34,571 nucleotides of DNA from Paenibacillus ginsengarvi (GCF_003626695.1 NZ_RBAH01000048.1:1-34571), one strand, 5' to 3'; counted from the first letter of the stretch, positions 8,203 through 16,274 are shown. The notes: a model not told the origin generated them from the sequence alone. Program-made: numbers and translations.

Positions 8203-8216
8203 TGTAAGCGCTTGTT
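8203..8216. promoter_or_regulatory. cre-like box (CcpA site) upstream of the GHL10 glycosidase gene
   Basis: TGTAAGCGCTTGTT keeps the central AAGCGCTT core of the catabolite-responsive element and the left TG, but lacks the final CA. It sits just downstream of a TGC-TAAAGT extended -10-like element (8188-8196), a position where CcpA binding would block initiation. Confidence 0.5.
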
Positions 8217-8223
8217 ATGACGA

Positions 8224-8237
8224 CGGAGGGCCCTCCG
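8224..8237. repeat. 14-bp perfect palindrome CGGAGGGCCCTCCG
   Basis: This perfect GC-rich dyad with no loop lies between the cre-like box and the ribosome binding site of the glycosidase gene. It could be an operator for a dimeric regulator. Being loopless, it is unlikely to be an RNA terminator. Confidence 0.5.
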
Positions 8238-8259
8238 ATCATAATGCAGAGGTGAGTGC

Positions 8260-10887
8260 ATGAAGAAGCTTTTGCTTGTCGCCATTTTGCTCTTTACTTT
8301 TGGGTCGAACACGATAGTTTTCGCCGAAACCGCCCAGACGCCTAATCTCTCTTTGCTGCTGGAAAACGGGACGGTGCTGCCCATCGGTTATATCGACCGG
8401 GGTAGGCTGCCCGATCAAATCGGGATATTCACGTTCCGCTACGGCGGCGAATCGACCCGGCCGTTCGGCGCCGGCACCGTGGAATGGATCGTAAGCGGCG
8501 ACGTTATCGTCGAGAAAAATACGGATGGAACGGCGGGGACGCGCATTCCATCGGGAAGCTTTGTTTTATCCGCATCAGGTACAGCACTGCCAGGGCTAAT
8601 GGAAGCCCAGGTCGGGCAAATTGTAAAGGTTGTAAACGGCACGATCGAACTGAGGCCCGAACAATATGCCGATGTTAACGGAACGCTCATTACGATCGAC
8701 AAGCGTAATGCTACTCGCAATACGGGGGAGGTCATTCTTTTTGACCCTTCCTTCGGTCCGTCGACGAAGCAGAATGCTTACGGAATGGAAATTACCGTCG
8801 TTAACGGCGTAGCGACGCGGGTTGTTGCGCTGACAGCCGATCCGAATATCCGCAACGATTCGCCTATCCCGTCGGACGGTTACGTAGTGTCGATCCAGAC
8901 GCGCAGCCCGTATTATACGCTGCTAAATGGAAAAGTGAAAGTTGGCGATCCTGTAAGCATCGTCCTCGACCCGCTAAGGTATCGTGCCGTTAAGCTCGGG
9001 TACGACGGCTATAACGTCGGCTTTCGCGGCACGGATTCGCTGATCGTGTACGATCGTGCATTCGGCGAGAAGACCGGAACGAATCCGTACGGCAACGAAA
9101 TCATCGTAAACGCTGACGGAATCGCCGTGTCCAGCGGCGGCAACAACCGGCCCATACCCGCTAACGGCTACGTGCTCTCGGGCGTTGGGGTGAAAGGGAC
9201 ATGGCTGAAGGACAACGTGCCGGTCGGCTCGAAAATCCGCATCGATCCCGTGAATAAGCAGATCATCGTCATTTCCACACCGCAAGCCGTGTTTGACAAG
9301 GCGAGTTACCTATCCAGCAAGCTCCGTGAGTCATTGCAGCAGTCGAGAAGCGAGTTCCGGGATGTGCCTTATGAACAGATCGAACAGCAGCTGACGGTAG
9401 CCGAAACCGTATACGGACAAGTGTACTCGATGCGCGGGTCGGCCCCTGCGGCGGTGCTGGCCATAGGCTTGAAGCAGCTCGATCAGGCGATAACCGATGC
9501 CACGTTCCTGCACGAGGAATCGCGCGTCATGGAGACTCGGGGGATCTGGGTCAGGCCGAAGGAAACGACGCGGGAGCAGGTGGAGCAGCGGATGTCAAAG
9601 ATTAAAGCGGCCCACTTTAACACCGTATATTTGGAAACATGGTGGAACGGGCAGACCATCTACCCGACATCGGTAGCGGATGCTTCGCAAAACCCGATTT
9701 ATGCCGGATTCGATGCGCTGCAGGCATATATCGATGAAGGGAAACGGCTTGGCATCGAGGTTCACGCATGGGTGGAAAACTTCCGGGCCGGAGACGGCAC
9801 GCCTAGTGTTGCCTTAACGCGGCATCCGGATTGGGGCATCATGAGCCGCCAAGGGCAAGCCTATGAAGTGGCTGACAACGTTAAAAAATATTATCTTAAC
9901 CCGGCGCTTCCCGAAGTAAGAAATTATTTGTCCTCCATCTATAGGGAGATTTTGACCCATTATGACGTTGATGGGCTTCACTTGGATTTTACCCGTTACC
10001 CGCAATCCAAAGACTATTCGAACGATTTCGGCTATGATCCCTATACTCGCGAGCTGTTTCGCACTGCCCATGGAGCCGATCCGCTAGCCCTGCATCCCGG
10101 GGACGCTCTCTGGGAAGAGTGGCTCCGTTTCCGTACGGACCTTATAAACAGCTGGGTGGACCGGGTCGCTGAGGAAGCGCGAAGCGCGAAGCCGGACCTG
10201 ATCTTGTCCGCCGCCGTATGGCCGAACTACGATACGGCTCCGGCGCTGTTCGCCCAAGAAACGAAAACGTGGACGGGCAAAAACGAGATCGATCAAATCG
10301 TGCACATGTCTTATGTAAGAGATGCTTCGCTTCTCGTTGGCGATATGAGGAAATCGCTGGATATTGCGGGCGGTAAAGCTTTTGTAGCTTCCGGTGTCGG
10401 CGCCTATATGTACGTTCAGGATACGTTAATAGCCGAGCAGGTTCGCGAAGTGAACCGCGCTGGAGGCGCCGGTACGGCCATGTTCGAGTATGAGGCGACT
10501 TTCGGGGGCGGCTACGATCGCGTGCTGTCGCTTGGGGTTTACCGCAATGAAGCCGTCAGGCCGGATTATCGCCATACGAAACCTCTCACCTTGTGGCTGA
10601 AAGATATGGTCCGTAAAATCGACGAAATCTATGTGCCACTGCAAGGAATGAGCGCGCACGACGCAACCCGCTATAAAATTCAACTGAACATCATGGTCAA
10701 ACTGCTCGAAGCCAAAGAGACGTACAATCCTTTACTTGCGAAAGCGGTCAAGCTGCAAATGGATGTTATGCAAGGACTCTTGTCGCACGATCCGAGCATT
10801 CAGGCCGAGGTTCTAAAACGAATGACGACCGACTTGGAGTATGGCCTTCAGACCCTTAAGATGGTTGATGTGAAAAATATCCGCTAA
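8260..10887 (+). CDS. Secreted glycoside hydrolase, GHL10/DUF187 (YngK-like) family, with N-terminal repeat domains
   Basis: The product has 875 residues. A signal peptide (about 1-22, ending VFA-ET) implies export. Residues ~50-315 hold three related beta-type modules, recognisable by a YG-x-E-I or FG-x-G core followed by IPS/IPA-x-GYV(L/V)S. A helical linker (~345-420) leads to the GHL10 domain from ETRGIWVRP (~425), with FNTVYLETWWNG, GIEVHAWVENF, VDGLHLDFTRYP and SAAVWPNYD; the DFTRYP segment is the most typical catalytic-site motif. The family hydrolyses undefined glycans; the exact substrate is unknown. AGAGGTGA (8248-8255) precedes the ATG. Upstream are a cre-like box and an AraC gene; a terminator follows at 10907-10944. 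Confidence 0.9.
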   Translation: MKKLLLVAILLFTFGSNTIVFAETAQTPNLSLLLENGTVLPIGYIDRGRLPDQIGIFTFRYGGESTRPFGAGTVEWIVSGDVIVEKNTDGTAGTRIPSGSFVLSASGTALPGLMEAQVGQIVKVVNGTIELRPEQYADVNGTLITIDKRNATRNTGEVILFDPSFGPSTKQNAYGMEITVVNGVATRVVALTADPNIRNDSPIPSDGYVVSIQTRSPYYTLLNGKVKVGDPVSIVLDPLRYRAVKLGYDGYNVGFRGTDSLIVYDRAFGEKTGTNPYGNEIIVNADGIAVSSGGNNRPIPANGYVLSGVGVKGTWLKDNVPVGSKIRIDPVNKQIIVISTPQAVFDKASYLSSKLRESLQQSRSEFRDVPYEQIEQQLTVAETVYGQVYSMRGSAPAAVLAIGLKQLDQAITDATFLHEESRVMETRGIWVRPKETTREQVEQRMSKIKAAHFNTVYLETWWNGQTIYPTSVADASQNPIYAGFDALQAYIDEGKRLGIEVHAWVENFRAGDGTPSVALTRHPDWGIMSRQGQAYEVADNVKKYYLNPALPEVRNYLSSIYREILTHYDVDGLHLDFTRYPQSKDYSNDFGYDPYTRELFRTAHGADPLALHPGDALWEEWLRFRTDLINSWVDRVAEEARSAKPDLILSAAVWPNYDTAPALFAQETKTWTGKNEIDQIVHMSYVRDASLLVGDMRKSLDIAGGKAFVASGVGAYMYVQDTLIAEQVREVNRAGGAGTAMFEYEATFGGGYDRVLSLGVYRNEAVRPDYRHTKPLTLWLKDMVRKIDEIYVPLQGMSAHDATRYKIQLNIMVKLLEAKETYNPLLAKAVKLQMDVMQGLLSHDPSIQAEVLKRMTTDLEYGLQTLKMVDVKNIR

Positions 10888-10906
10888 CACCATGAAATAC
10901 ATAGGG

Positions 10907-10944
10907 AAAAGATTGGCTCCTCCTTTTGGGGCCAATCTTTTTTG
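10907..10944 (+). terminator. Intrinsic terminator after the GHL10 gene
   Basis: AAAAGATTGGC (10907-10917) pairs with GCCAATCTTTT (10931-10941) and runs into a T-tract. It lies 20 bases after the stop. Confidence 0.88.
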
Positions 10945-11004
10945 TCGTGGCATAGCTGTTGTTTAACTTATAATCCGATCTGTATGCTAGAATAAAATTG
11001 GTAT

Positions 11005-11018
11005 TGAAAGCGCTTTAC
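11005..11018. promoter_or_regulatory. cre box (CcpA site) in the qox upstream region
   Basis: TGAAAGCGCTTTAC matches the consensus TGAAAGCGCTTTCA except for the last two bases. It follows TAGAAT (10988-10993), a possible -10, although no good -35 was found. The 325-base gap 10888-11212 holds only the preceding terminator, this box and a leader in which I see no riboswitch. Confidence 0.65.
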
Positions 11019-11212
11019 AGACGACACCGGCGTTATCTTGTCAAATCGTTGAACTTTATTTTACGGAATTAAGTCGTTTCGTTGACGCCTTTGTTAACAG
11101 TACGGAAGTTTCATTTCGTTTCTGTTATGGTAATGACATGAGATGAAGTGCAAAGGCGTTTGGGCTACTAATAATGCCGGCTTTCTTCGAAGAATTTGGA
11201 GGAGATGGTAAG

Positions 11213-12175
11213 ATGAAACAACGGCGAATGCTAGGGCGATTGATTTCGGCTTTCTTTCTTGCGGTCATGACCGTTATGGTTACCGGCTGTAGCGACAAGC
11301 TGATCGTGCTAGATCCGAAGGGGCCGATCGGAGAACAACAGAAGGACTTGATTTGGATCTCGGTAGTGCTTTGTCTGATCGTTCTCATACCGGTGCTTGT
11401 CATGACGGCCGTTATTGCATGGCGGTATCGGGACAGCAAAACAAACAAAGCGAAATACAAGCCCGAATGGGAGCATAATTCGAAGCTGGAGACGATTTGG
11501 TGGGGGATTCCGATTCTGATTATCCTTACGCTCGGCGTGATTACGGCCAAGTACACGTATGCGCTCGAGCCCTCCAAGCCGATTGCTTCGGAGAAGGCGC
11601 CTATTACGATACAAGTAACGTCGCTCGACTGGAAATGGCTGTTTTATTATCCGGACCAAGGCATCGCGACCGTCAATTACATTAAATTTCCCGAGGATGT
11701 GCCAATCAAGTTTTTGCTAACGTCGGACGCGCCGATGAATTCGTTCTGGATTCCGCAGCTGGGCGGGCAAATTTATACGATGTCCGGCATGGCGATGACG
11801 CTTCATCTGCAAGCCGACGAGCAGGGCTCGTACTTCGGTTCGGGCGCCAACTTCAGCGGCAAAGACTTTGCCAGCATGCACTTTATGGCCGATGCGACCT
11901 CGAAGGAAGATTTCGATAAATGGGTGGCGGATATTAAAAACACGAAGCCGGCTTTGACCGCCGAAGGCTACAAGCAGCTTGCCACTCCGGGCGTAGCCGA
12001 AATAGCCAGCTACTCGTCGTTTCCGAAAGGCCTGTTTGAGCAAACCGTTACGAAATATGCGTCCGGCCATAATCACGGTGCGCGCCTGCAAACGCAGCCG
12101 GAGCCGAAAAAGAACGCCGAGGCGGAGGGCATAACGCAAGAGAAGGAGGGACAAAGCCATGTGGGACAGCATTAA
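11213..12175 (+). CDS. qoxA: Cytochrome aa3 quinol oxidase subunit II (lipoprotein)
   Basis: This 320-residue lipoprotein has a lipobox VTGC (Cys 26), two membrane helices (about 43-65 and 90-108) and a cupredoxin-like periplasm-facing domain. The SLDWKWLFYYPDQGIATVNY segment and the downstream MNSFWIPQLGGQIYTMSGM block match QoxA/CyoA. The Cu-A ligands of cytochrome c oxidases are absent (FSGKDFASMHF where a Cys-bearing motif is expected), so quinol rather than cytochrome c is the donor. ATG 11213 follows GGAGGAG (11198-11204); an in-frame ATG at 11174 lacks a ribosome site. The C-terminal tail is His-rich. The 3' end overlaps qoxB by 17 bases. Confidence 0.95.
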   Translation: MKQRRMLGRLISAFFLAVMTVMVTGCSDKLIVLDPKGPIGEQQKDLIWISVVLCLIVLIPVLVMTAVIAWRYRDSKTNKAKYKPEWEHNSKLETIWWGIPILIILTLGVITAKYTYALEPSKPIASEKAPITIQVTSLDWKWLFYYPDQGIATVNYIKFPEDVPIKFLLTSDAPMNSFWIPQLGGQIYTMSGMAMTLHLQADEQGSYFGSGANFSGKDFASMHFMADATSKEDFDKWVADIKNTKPALTAEGYKQLATPGVAEIASYSSFPKGLFEQTVTKYASGHNHGARLQTQPEPKKNAEAEGITQEKEGQSHVGQH

Positions 12176-14126
12176 AACATTCGCTTCCGAATTTTTCGTC
12201 ACCGGCGATCCGCTCATTTACGGCGCGGATGTGGCTATTGCCCTTACGCTCGTCGCTGTCGTGTTCGTTTTATCTTATTTCAAAAAGTGGAAATGGCTGT
12301 GGACCGAATGGCTGACGACGGTCGATCATAAGCGAATCGGGATCATGTACGTCATAGCGGCTCTGCTGATGATGTTCCGCGGAGGCATGGACGCGCTTCT
12401 GATGCGTACCCAGCTCGCCGTTCCGGACAACCAGTTTTTGTCGCCTGAGCACTACAACGCCATCTTTACGACGCACGGCGTCATCATGATTTTGTTTATG
12501 GCGATGCCGCTCATGTTCGGTCTGTTTAACCTGGTTGTGCCGCTTCAGCTCGGCGCGCGCGACGTTGCGTTTCCGTTCCTGAACTCGCTTAGCTTCTGGC
12601 TGTTCTTCTGGGGCGCGATGCTGTTCAACCTGTCGTTCGTCATCGGAGGCTCGCCGGACGCAGGCTGGCTTGCGTATCCGCCGCTGTCGGAGCTGTCACA
12701 CAGTCCCGGCGTCGGGCAGAACTTCTATATATGGGGCATTCAAATATCCGGTATCGGCAGTTTGATGACCGGGATCAACTTTATCGTAACGATTCTGAAA
12801 ATGCGCGCGCCGGGCATGAAGCTGATGCAAATGCCGATGTTTTCGTGGTCGGTGCTGTCGAGCTGCCTTACGATCATCTTGGCGTTTCCGGTTCTGACCG
12901 TTACGCTGTTCCTGCTCTGGCTCGACCGCTTTATGGGCGCACACTTCTTTACGCTTGACGGTGGCGGCAATCCGATGATGTATATCAACCTCATCTGGAT
13001 GTGGGGCCATCCCGAAGTTTATATCGTTATATTGCCCGCTTTCGGCATTTTCTCGGAAATTACGGCTACTTTTTCGAAAAAACGGCTGTTCGGCTACAAA
13101 TCGATGGTATTTGCGCTGATGAGCATCAGTGTCGTCTCGTTCTTCACGTGGGCGCATCATTTCTTCACGATGGGCTCCGGCGCGGGCGTCAATACGTTTT
13201 TCGCCATATCAACGATGATTATCGCGATACCGACCGGGGTGAAGGTATTCAACTGGCTGTTTACGATGTTCCGGGGGCGGATTACGTTTAAACTGCCGAT
13301 GATGTGGACATTCGCCTTTATTGTATGTTTTGTTGTGGGCGGTATGACAGGGGTTATGCTCTCGGTCGCTCCGGCGGATTTCCAGTTCCATAACAGCTAC
13401 TTCCTGATCGCGCACTTCCACCAGACGCTAATCGGCGGCGTTACGTTCGGCTACTTTGCCGGCTTGTACTACTGGTGGCCGAAGGTGACGGGCTTCATGC
13501 TGCACGAGAAGCTCGGCAAATGGGCGTTCTGGCTTTGGAATATAGGTTTCTATGTTTGTTTTATGCCGCAATATGTGCTCGGCCTCATGGGCATGACGCG
13601 CCGGATCAACACCTACGGCTGGGATCGCGGCTGGTGGGAGCTGAATGTAGTGTCCACCGTCGGCGGCTTCCTGATGGGTCTCGCGTTTTTGTTCCAAGTC
13701 TGGCAAATCGTGCACAGTATGAAGTTTATGCAGAAGGCTCCTGCCGATCCGTGGGACGGCCGTACGCTCGAATGGTCGATTCCGTCGCCGGCCCCGGCGT
13801 ACAACTTCGCGACGCTCCCGGTCGTGCATTCCCGCGACCCCCTGTGGGAGGAGAAGCTGGATCGGGAGAAAGGCATTCCGCCCGCTCCGGCGCCGAAGAT
13901 CGAACCGATTCATATGCCGGGCAACTCCGGTATTGCGTTTATCAAATCGTTCTGCTGGTTTGTCGCCGGCTTCGGCTTCGTCTTCAATTGGCTGTGGATG
14001 GCCATACCGGGAATGATCGGGGTTGCGGTCTGCATGCTCGTACACTCGTTTACCTATAATAACGAATACTATATACCGGCGGAAGAAGTGATTCGGACGG
14101 AAGCCGAGATGAGGGGGACGGTCTGA
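12159..14126 (+). CDS. qoxB: Cytochrome aa3 quinol oxidase subunit I
   Basis: The 655-residue haem-copper oxidase catalytic subunit reduces O2 to water and pumps protons in the cytoplasmic membrane. Visible are TTHG (His 106, low-spin haem), WGHPEVY (Cu-B His, D-channel Glu and the His-Tyr crosslink), AHHFFTM (two Cu-B His) and AHFH (haem ligands). D-channel Asp is in LGARDVAFP. Of the E. coli CyoB quinol-site residues, Arg/Asp (FRGGMD, 74/78) and His 98 are present, but the position of Gln 101 is Ala (EHYNA). The start has AAGGAGG upstream and overlaps qoxA. Its stop overlaps the qoxC start (TGATG), indicating translational coupling. Confidence 0.96.
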   Translation: MWDSIKTFASEFFVTGDPLIYGADVAIALTLVAVVFVLSYFKKWKWLWTEWLTTVDHKRIGIMYVIAALLMMFRGGMDALLMRTQLAVPDNQFLSPEHYNAIFTTHGVIMILFMAMPLMFGLFNLVVPLQLGARDVAFPFLNSLSFWLFFWGAMLFNLSFVIGGSPDAGWLAYPPLSELSHSPGVGQNFYIWGIQISGIGSLMTGINFIVTILKMRAPGMKLMQMPMFSWSVLSSCLTIILAFPVLTVTLFLLWLDRFMGAHFFTLDGGGNPMMYINLIWMWGHPEVYIVILPAFGIFSEITATFSKKRLFGYKSMVFALMSISVVSFFTWAHHFFTMGSGAGVNTFFAISTMIIAIPTGVKVFNWLFTMFRGRITFKLPMMWTFAFIVCFVVGGMTGVMLSVAPADFQFHNSYFLIAHFHQTLIGGVTFGYFAGLYYWWPKVTGFMLHEKLGKWAFWLWNIGFYVCFMPQYVLGLMGMTRRINTYGWDRGWWELNVVSTVGGFLMGLAFLFQVWQIVHSMKFMQKAPADPWDGRTLEWSIPSPAPAYNFATLPVVHSRDPLWEEKLDREKGIPPAPAPKIEPIHMPGNSGIAFIKSFCWFVAGFGFVFNWLWMAIPGMIGVAVCMLVHSFTYNNEYYIPAEEVIRTEAEMRGTV

Positions 14127-14758
14127 TGGCACACGCGGCAGGTCATAATCACGCAAATTCGAATACGGCCCCGGACCATCACGGTCACGACGGCCATGTC
14201 GATCAAGAATCGCTTCGCATGTTTGGCTTCTGGCTGTTTCTGATTACGGACTGTATTTTGTTCGGCACCTTGTTCGCTACGTATATCGTGCTTCACGGCA
14301 ACACGGCCGGAGGTCCGACGGCTCAAGAGCTGTTCGAGATGCCGGGCATTATCGCCGAAACGTTCATCCTGCTCACCAGCTCGTTTACAAGCGGCCTGGC
14401 CGTGCTGGCGATGAACAAGGGAGACAAAAAAGGTTTGATCGGCTGGCTCGCCATTACGGCGGCGCTCGGACTTTCCTTTATTACTCTGGAAGTAACGGAA
14501 TTCGTGAAGCTGGTTCACGAAGGCGCAACGATCGGCACGAGTGCATTCCTATCCTCGTTTTTTACGCTTGTAGGTGCGCACGGTTTGCACGTATCGATCG
14601 GTCTTGTCTGGATGATCGCGATTATGATTCAGCTCGGCAAATACGGCATCAACTCGGTAACTAGACGGAAAGTGAACGTAATCAGCTTGTACTGGCACTT
14701 TCTCGACGTCGTATGGATTTTCGTATTCACGATCGTATACTTGATGGGGGTGATGTAA
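14126..14758 (+). CDS. qoxC: Cytochrome aa3 quinol oxidase subunit III
   Basis: The 210-residue protein has a His-rich N-terminus (seven His in the first 24 residues) and five membrane helices. MFGFWLFLITDCILFGTLFATYIVL and SSFFTLVGAHGLHVSIGLVWM are typical of haem-copper oxidase subunit III, which stabilises subunit I and lines its proton-uptake side. The gene overlaps qoxB by one base. It is followed by qoxD after a single base, within the same operon. Confidence 0.95.
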   Translation: MAHAAGHNHANSNTAPDHHGHDGHVDQESLRMFGFWLFLITDCILFGTLFATYIVLHGNTAGGPTAQELFEMPGIIAETFILLTSSFTSGLAVLAMNKGDKKGLIGWLAITAALGLSFITLEVTEFVKLVHEGATIGTSAFLSSFFTLVGAHGLHVSIGLVWMIAIMIQLGKYGINSVTRRKVNVISLYWHFLDVVWIFVFTIVYLMGVM

Positions 14759-14759
14759 G

Positions 14760-15122
14760 ATGGCGCAGCATTCCGCTCATACCGGCAGCCACGGCGGCCA
14801 CGGACACCATTCGGATTCGTCACACGACGAAGCGCACGGCTCGTTTAAGTCTTACCTCATCGGCTTCCTGCTGTCGATCGTGCTCACGATCATTCCGCTC
14901 GTCGTCGTACTGAACCACTGGTTGGAAGGAACCGGGGCGATGGTCGTTATGCTCGGCTCGGCCGTTCTGCAATTCGTCGTGCAGCTCGTGTTTTTCATGC
15001 ACTTGAGAGAAGAGAAGAAGCCGCGCTGGAACTTGATGGCGCTCCTCCTCGGACTTCTCATTCTGCTCGTCATCGTCATCGGTTCGATCTGGATTATGGC
15101 TTACAATCAGGTTGCGCAGTAA
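14760..15122 (+). CDS. qoxD: Cytochrome aa3 quinol oxidase subunit IV
   Basis: The 120-residue protein has three membrane helices (about 31-51, 58-80 and 90-112) and the subunit-IV pattern LVVVLNHWLEGT...LQFVVQLVFFMHLREEKKPRWN. The first 26 residues contain eight histidines, more than is usual for QoxD. It is the last gene of the operon; tandem terminators follow. Confidence 0.93.
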   Translation: MAQHSAHTGSHGGHGHHSDSSHDEAHGSFKSYLIGFLLSIVLTIIPLVVVLNHWLEGTGAMVVMLGSAVLQFVVQLVFFMHLREEKKPRWNLMALLLGLLILLVIVIGSIWIMAYNQVAQ

Positions 15123-15141
15123 TATACGGTATCTAGAGTAG

Positions 15142-15178
15142 AAACAGGTTTCCTGCTGCGGCGGGAGCCTGTTTTTTT
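15142..15178 (+). terminator. qox operon terminator
   Basis: AAACAGGTTTCC (15142-15153) pairs imperfectly with GGGAGCCTGTTT (15163-15174) and continues into T7. It lies 20 bases after the qoxD stop. Confidence 0.85.
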
Positions 15179-15200
15179 GTGCTGGGAGTGGCAAAATAGT

Positions 15201-15228
15201 CCTCCTGCTGCGGTTGGAGCCTTTTTTT
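15201..15228 (+). terminator. Second, duplicated terminator-like hairpin
   Basis: The stretch CCTGCTGCGG...GGAGCCT then T7 repeats the core of the preceding terminator about 50 bases further on. The stem is weaker (TCC/GGA core). It looks like a partial tandem duplication of the terminator. Confidence 0.55.
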
Positions 15229-15252
15229 GGGGAGCACGTGTCAGGGCTGTCA

Positions 15253-15435
15253 TTCCGCGGACAGCTGTTCCGCTATTTGCAACCAATTGGCCGGTTTCTC
15301 GGATTTCGCGGTCACATGTTCCTTTATTTTCTACCTCAATGCTGAATTACATACGATAAATCAATAATAACGGATTTCCTGACCGCGAATTTGCCTTAAA
15401 ACAGTTCATTTGCTTGAATAGAGGAATGTGTGTCC
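15253..15435. repeat. Dispersed palindromic repeat cluster B (four copies, two in each orientation)
   Basis: Two inverse copies (15253-15280 and 15302-15330) are followed by two direct copies (15364-15390 and 15414-15432). Read in the same sense, all share ATARNGGA, six bases, then TGNCCGC, usually followed by GAAT. They occupy most of the 348-base gap between qoxD and the next gene, which otherwise holds the two terminators. Confidence 0.7.
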
Positions 15436-15470
15436 GCTTTTAAAGTCTGGTATCACTGATGCGATGCTCT

Positions 15471-16124
15471 CTAAAGCTTGAGTACGTAGGAGCGAATGCG
15501 TTTATTGCCGCTGGCAATGTCCAGACATTGCAGTTCAACAAGTCGATGTAATATTCTCCGAACTGTCCGATCGCTCACCTTCAAATGATCGACTAAGTCT
15601 GATGGGGGAAACGGACGCAGCAGACGCCGTGCATAACGGACCGTTTCCGCTTCCAGCCAGGACAAGGGGGCTTCAACCTCCGTTGAGATAAACTTGCCGA
15701 TGAACGAGAGCACAAGCTGCTGGCATTGTTTGGGCTCATCTGTGATTGAGGGGTATGCAACGGGTAAAAAGGTCCAACCATCAAGTGCAAGTAAGCAATG
15801 TCTGCGGCATAAATCTTTGAATCGCCTCACATCGAGATCACGGGCATGCGGTCCATATCCTTGTATTTCGATAGCCCCTTTTGCATTCCCTGGCCTATAC
15901 GCCAAATCGATATATCGGTAGCCATTGCCAAAATCCAAAACCTCCCACTCGGGATACAAGTGGTACAAGTTGCCGACGATAGGCAGCCAGATCGTCCGCA
16001 AAAACTCAATTGTTCCGTGACCGAGCCCTTTATTCAGCAGTTCTCGTCTTCTCGGATTTTGTTCTTCTGCAATGTTACTTTGTAACCATTCCTCGATTTG
16101 CAGATCCCATTTATTCATCTTCAT
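15471..16124 (-). CDS. Orphan protein with PD-(D/E)XK-like core and C-terminal winged helix-turn-helix
   Basis: The 217-residue product is not a family I can name. Residues ~60-125 (DFGNGYRYIDLAYRP, GAIEIQGYGPHARD, RRHCLLALDGWTFLPV) read like a restriction-endonuclease fold: Asp 73, then Glu 86-Ile-Gln 88 on the next strand and His 93. This resembles the 'EIDG..H' site of DUF559/Vsr-type proteins with Gln replacing Lys. Residues ~172-207 (PPSDLVDHLKVSDRTVRRILHRL) form a clear winged helix-turn-helix. It may be a DNA-binding nuclease or a regulator built on a nuclease fold. ATG 16124 was chosen because AGGAGG lies 6 bases upstream; a start at 16163 has none. Codon use is less GC-rich than in neighbouring genes. 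It is monocistronic. Confidence 0.75.
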   Translation of the reverse strand: MKMNKWDLQIEEWLQSNIAEEQNPRRRELLNKGLGHGTIEFLRTIWLPIVGNLYHLYPEWEVLDFGNGYRYIDLAYRPGNAKGAIEIQGYGPHARDLDVRRFKDLCRRHCLLALDGWTFLPVAYPSITDEPKQCQQLVLSFIGKFISTEVEAPLSWLEAETVRYARRLLRPFPPSDLVDHLKVSDRTVRRILHRLVELQCLDIASGNKRIRSYVLKL

Positions 16125-16161
16125 CGCCACTCCTCCTATTCGCCTAAGGTTTAAACAACAC

Positions 16162-16211
16162 AAAAAGCCGCCTTATGCCCGGCACCCCTACGAAAAATCC
16201 GGAATGGCGGC
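16162..16211 (-). terminator. Leader hairpin with T-run upstream of the orphan nuclease-like gene
   Basis: On the minus strand GCCGCC (16211-16206) pairs with GGCGGC (16172-16167), with partial inner pairing, followed by TTTTT. It lies between a TATAAT at 16247-16252 and the start at 16124, so it could be an attenuator or simply a terminator for upstream transcription. Confidence 0.4.
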
Positions 16212-16246
16212 AAGAAAGCGGCGTGTGCTTCACGACCTTTATCGCT

Positions 16247-16274
16247 ATTATATCTGACTGTATCGTTTTGCAAC
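16247..16274 (-). promoter_or_regulatory. Possible promoter of the orphan nuclease-like gene
   Basis: On the minus strand a perfect TATAAT (16247-16252) lies 15-16 bases from TTGCAA/GTTGCA (16268-16274). The spacing is slightly short. It would give a leader of about 115 bases containing the hairpin at 16162-16211. Confidence 0.45.

Noticed and set aside
16125..16250. Resemblance of the nuclease-gene leader (GGTCGTGA, GCCGCC) to a ZTP riboswitch
   Set aside because: The conserved CCGCCUGGGC block is not intact, and the downstream gene is not purine or folate related; kept only as a generic attenuator candidate.
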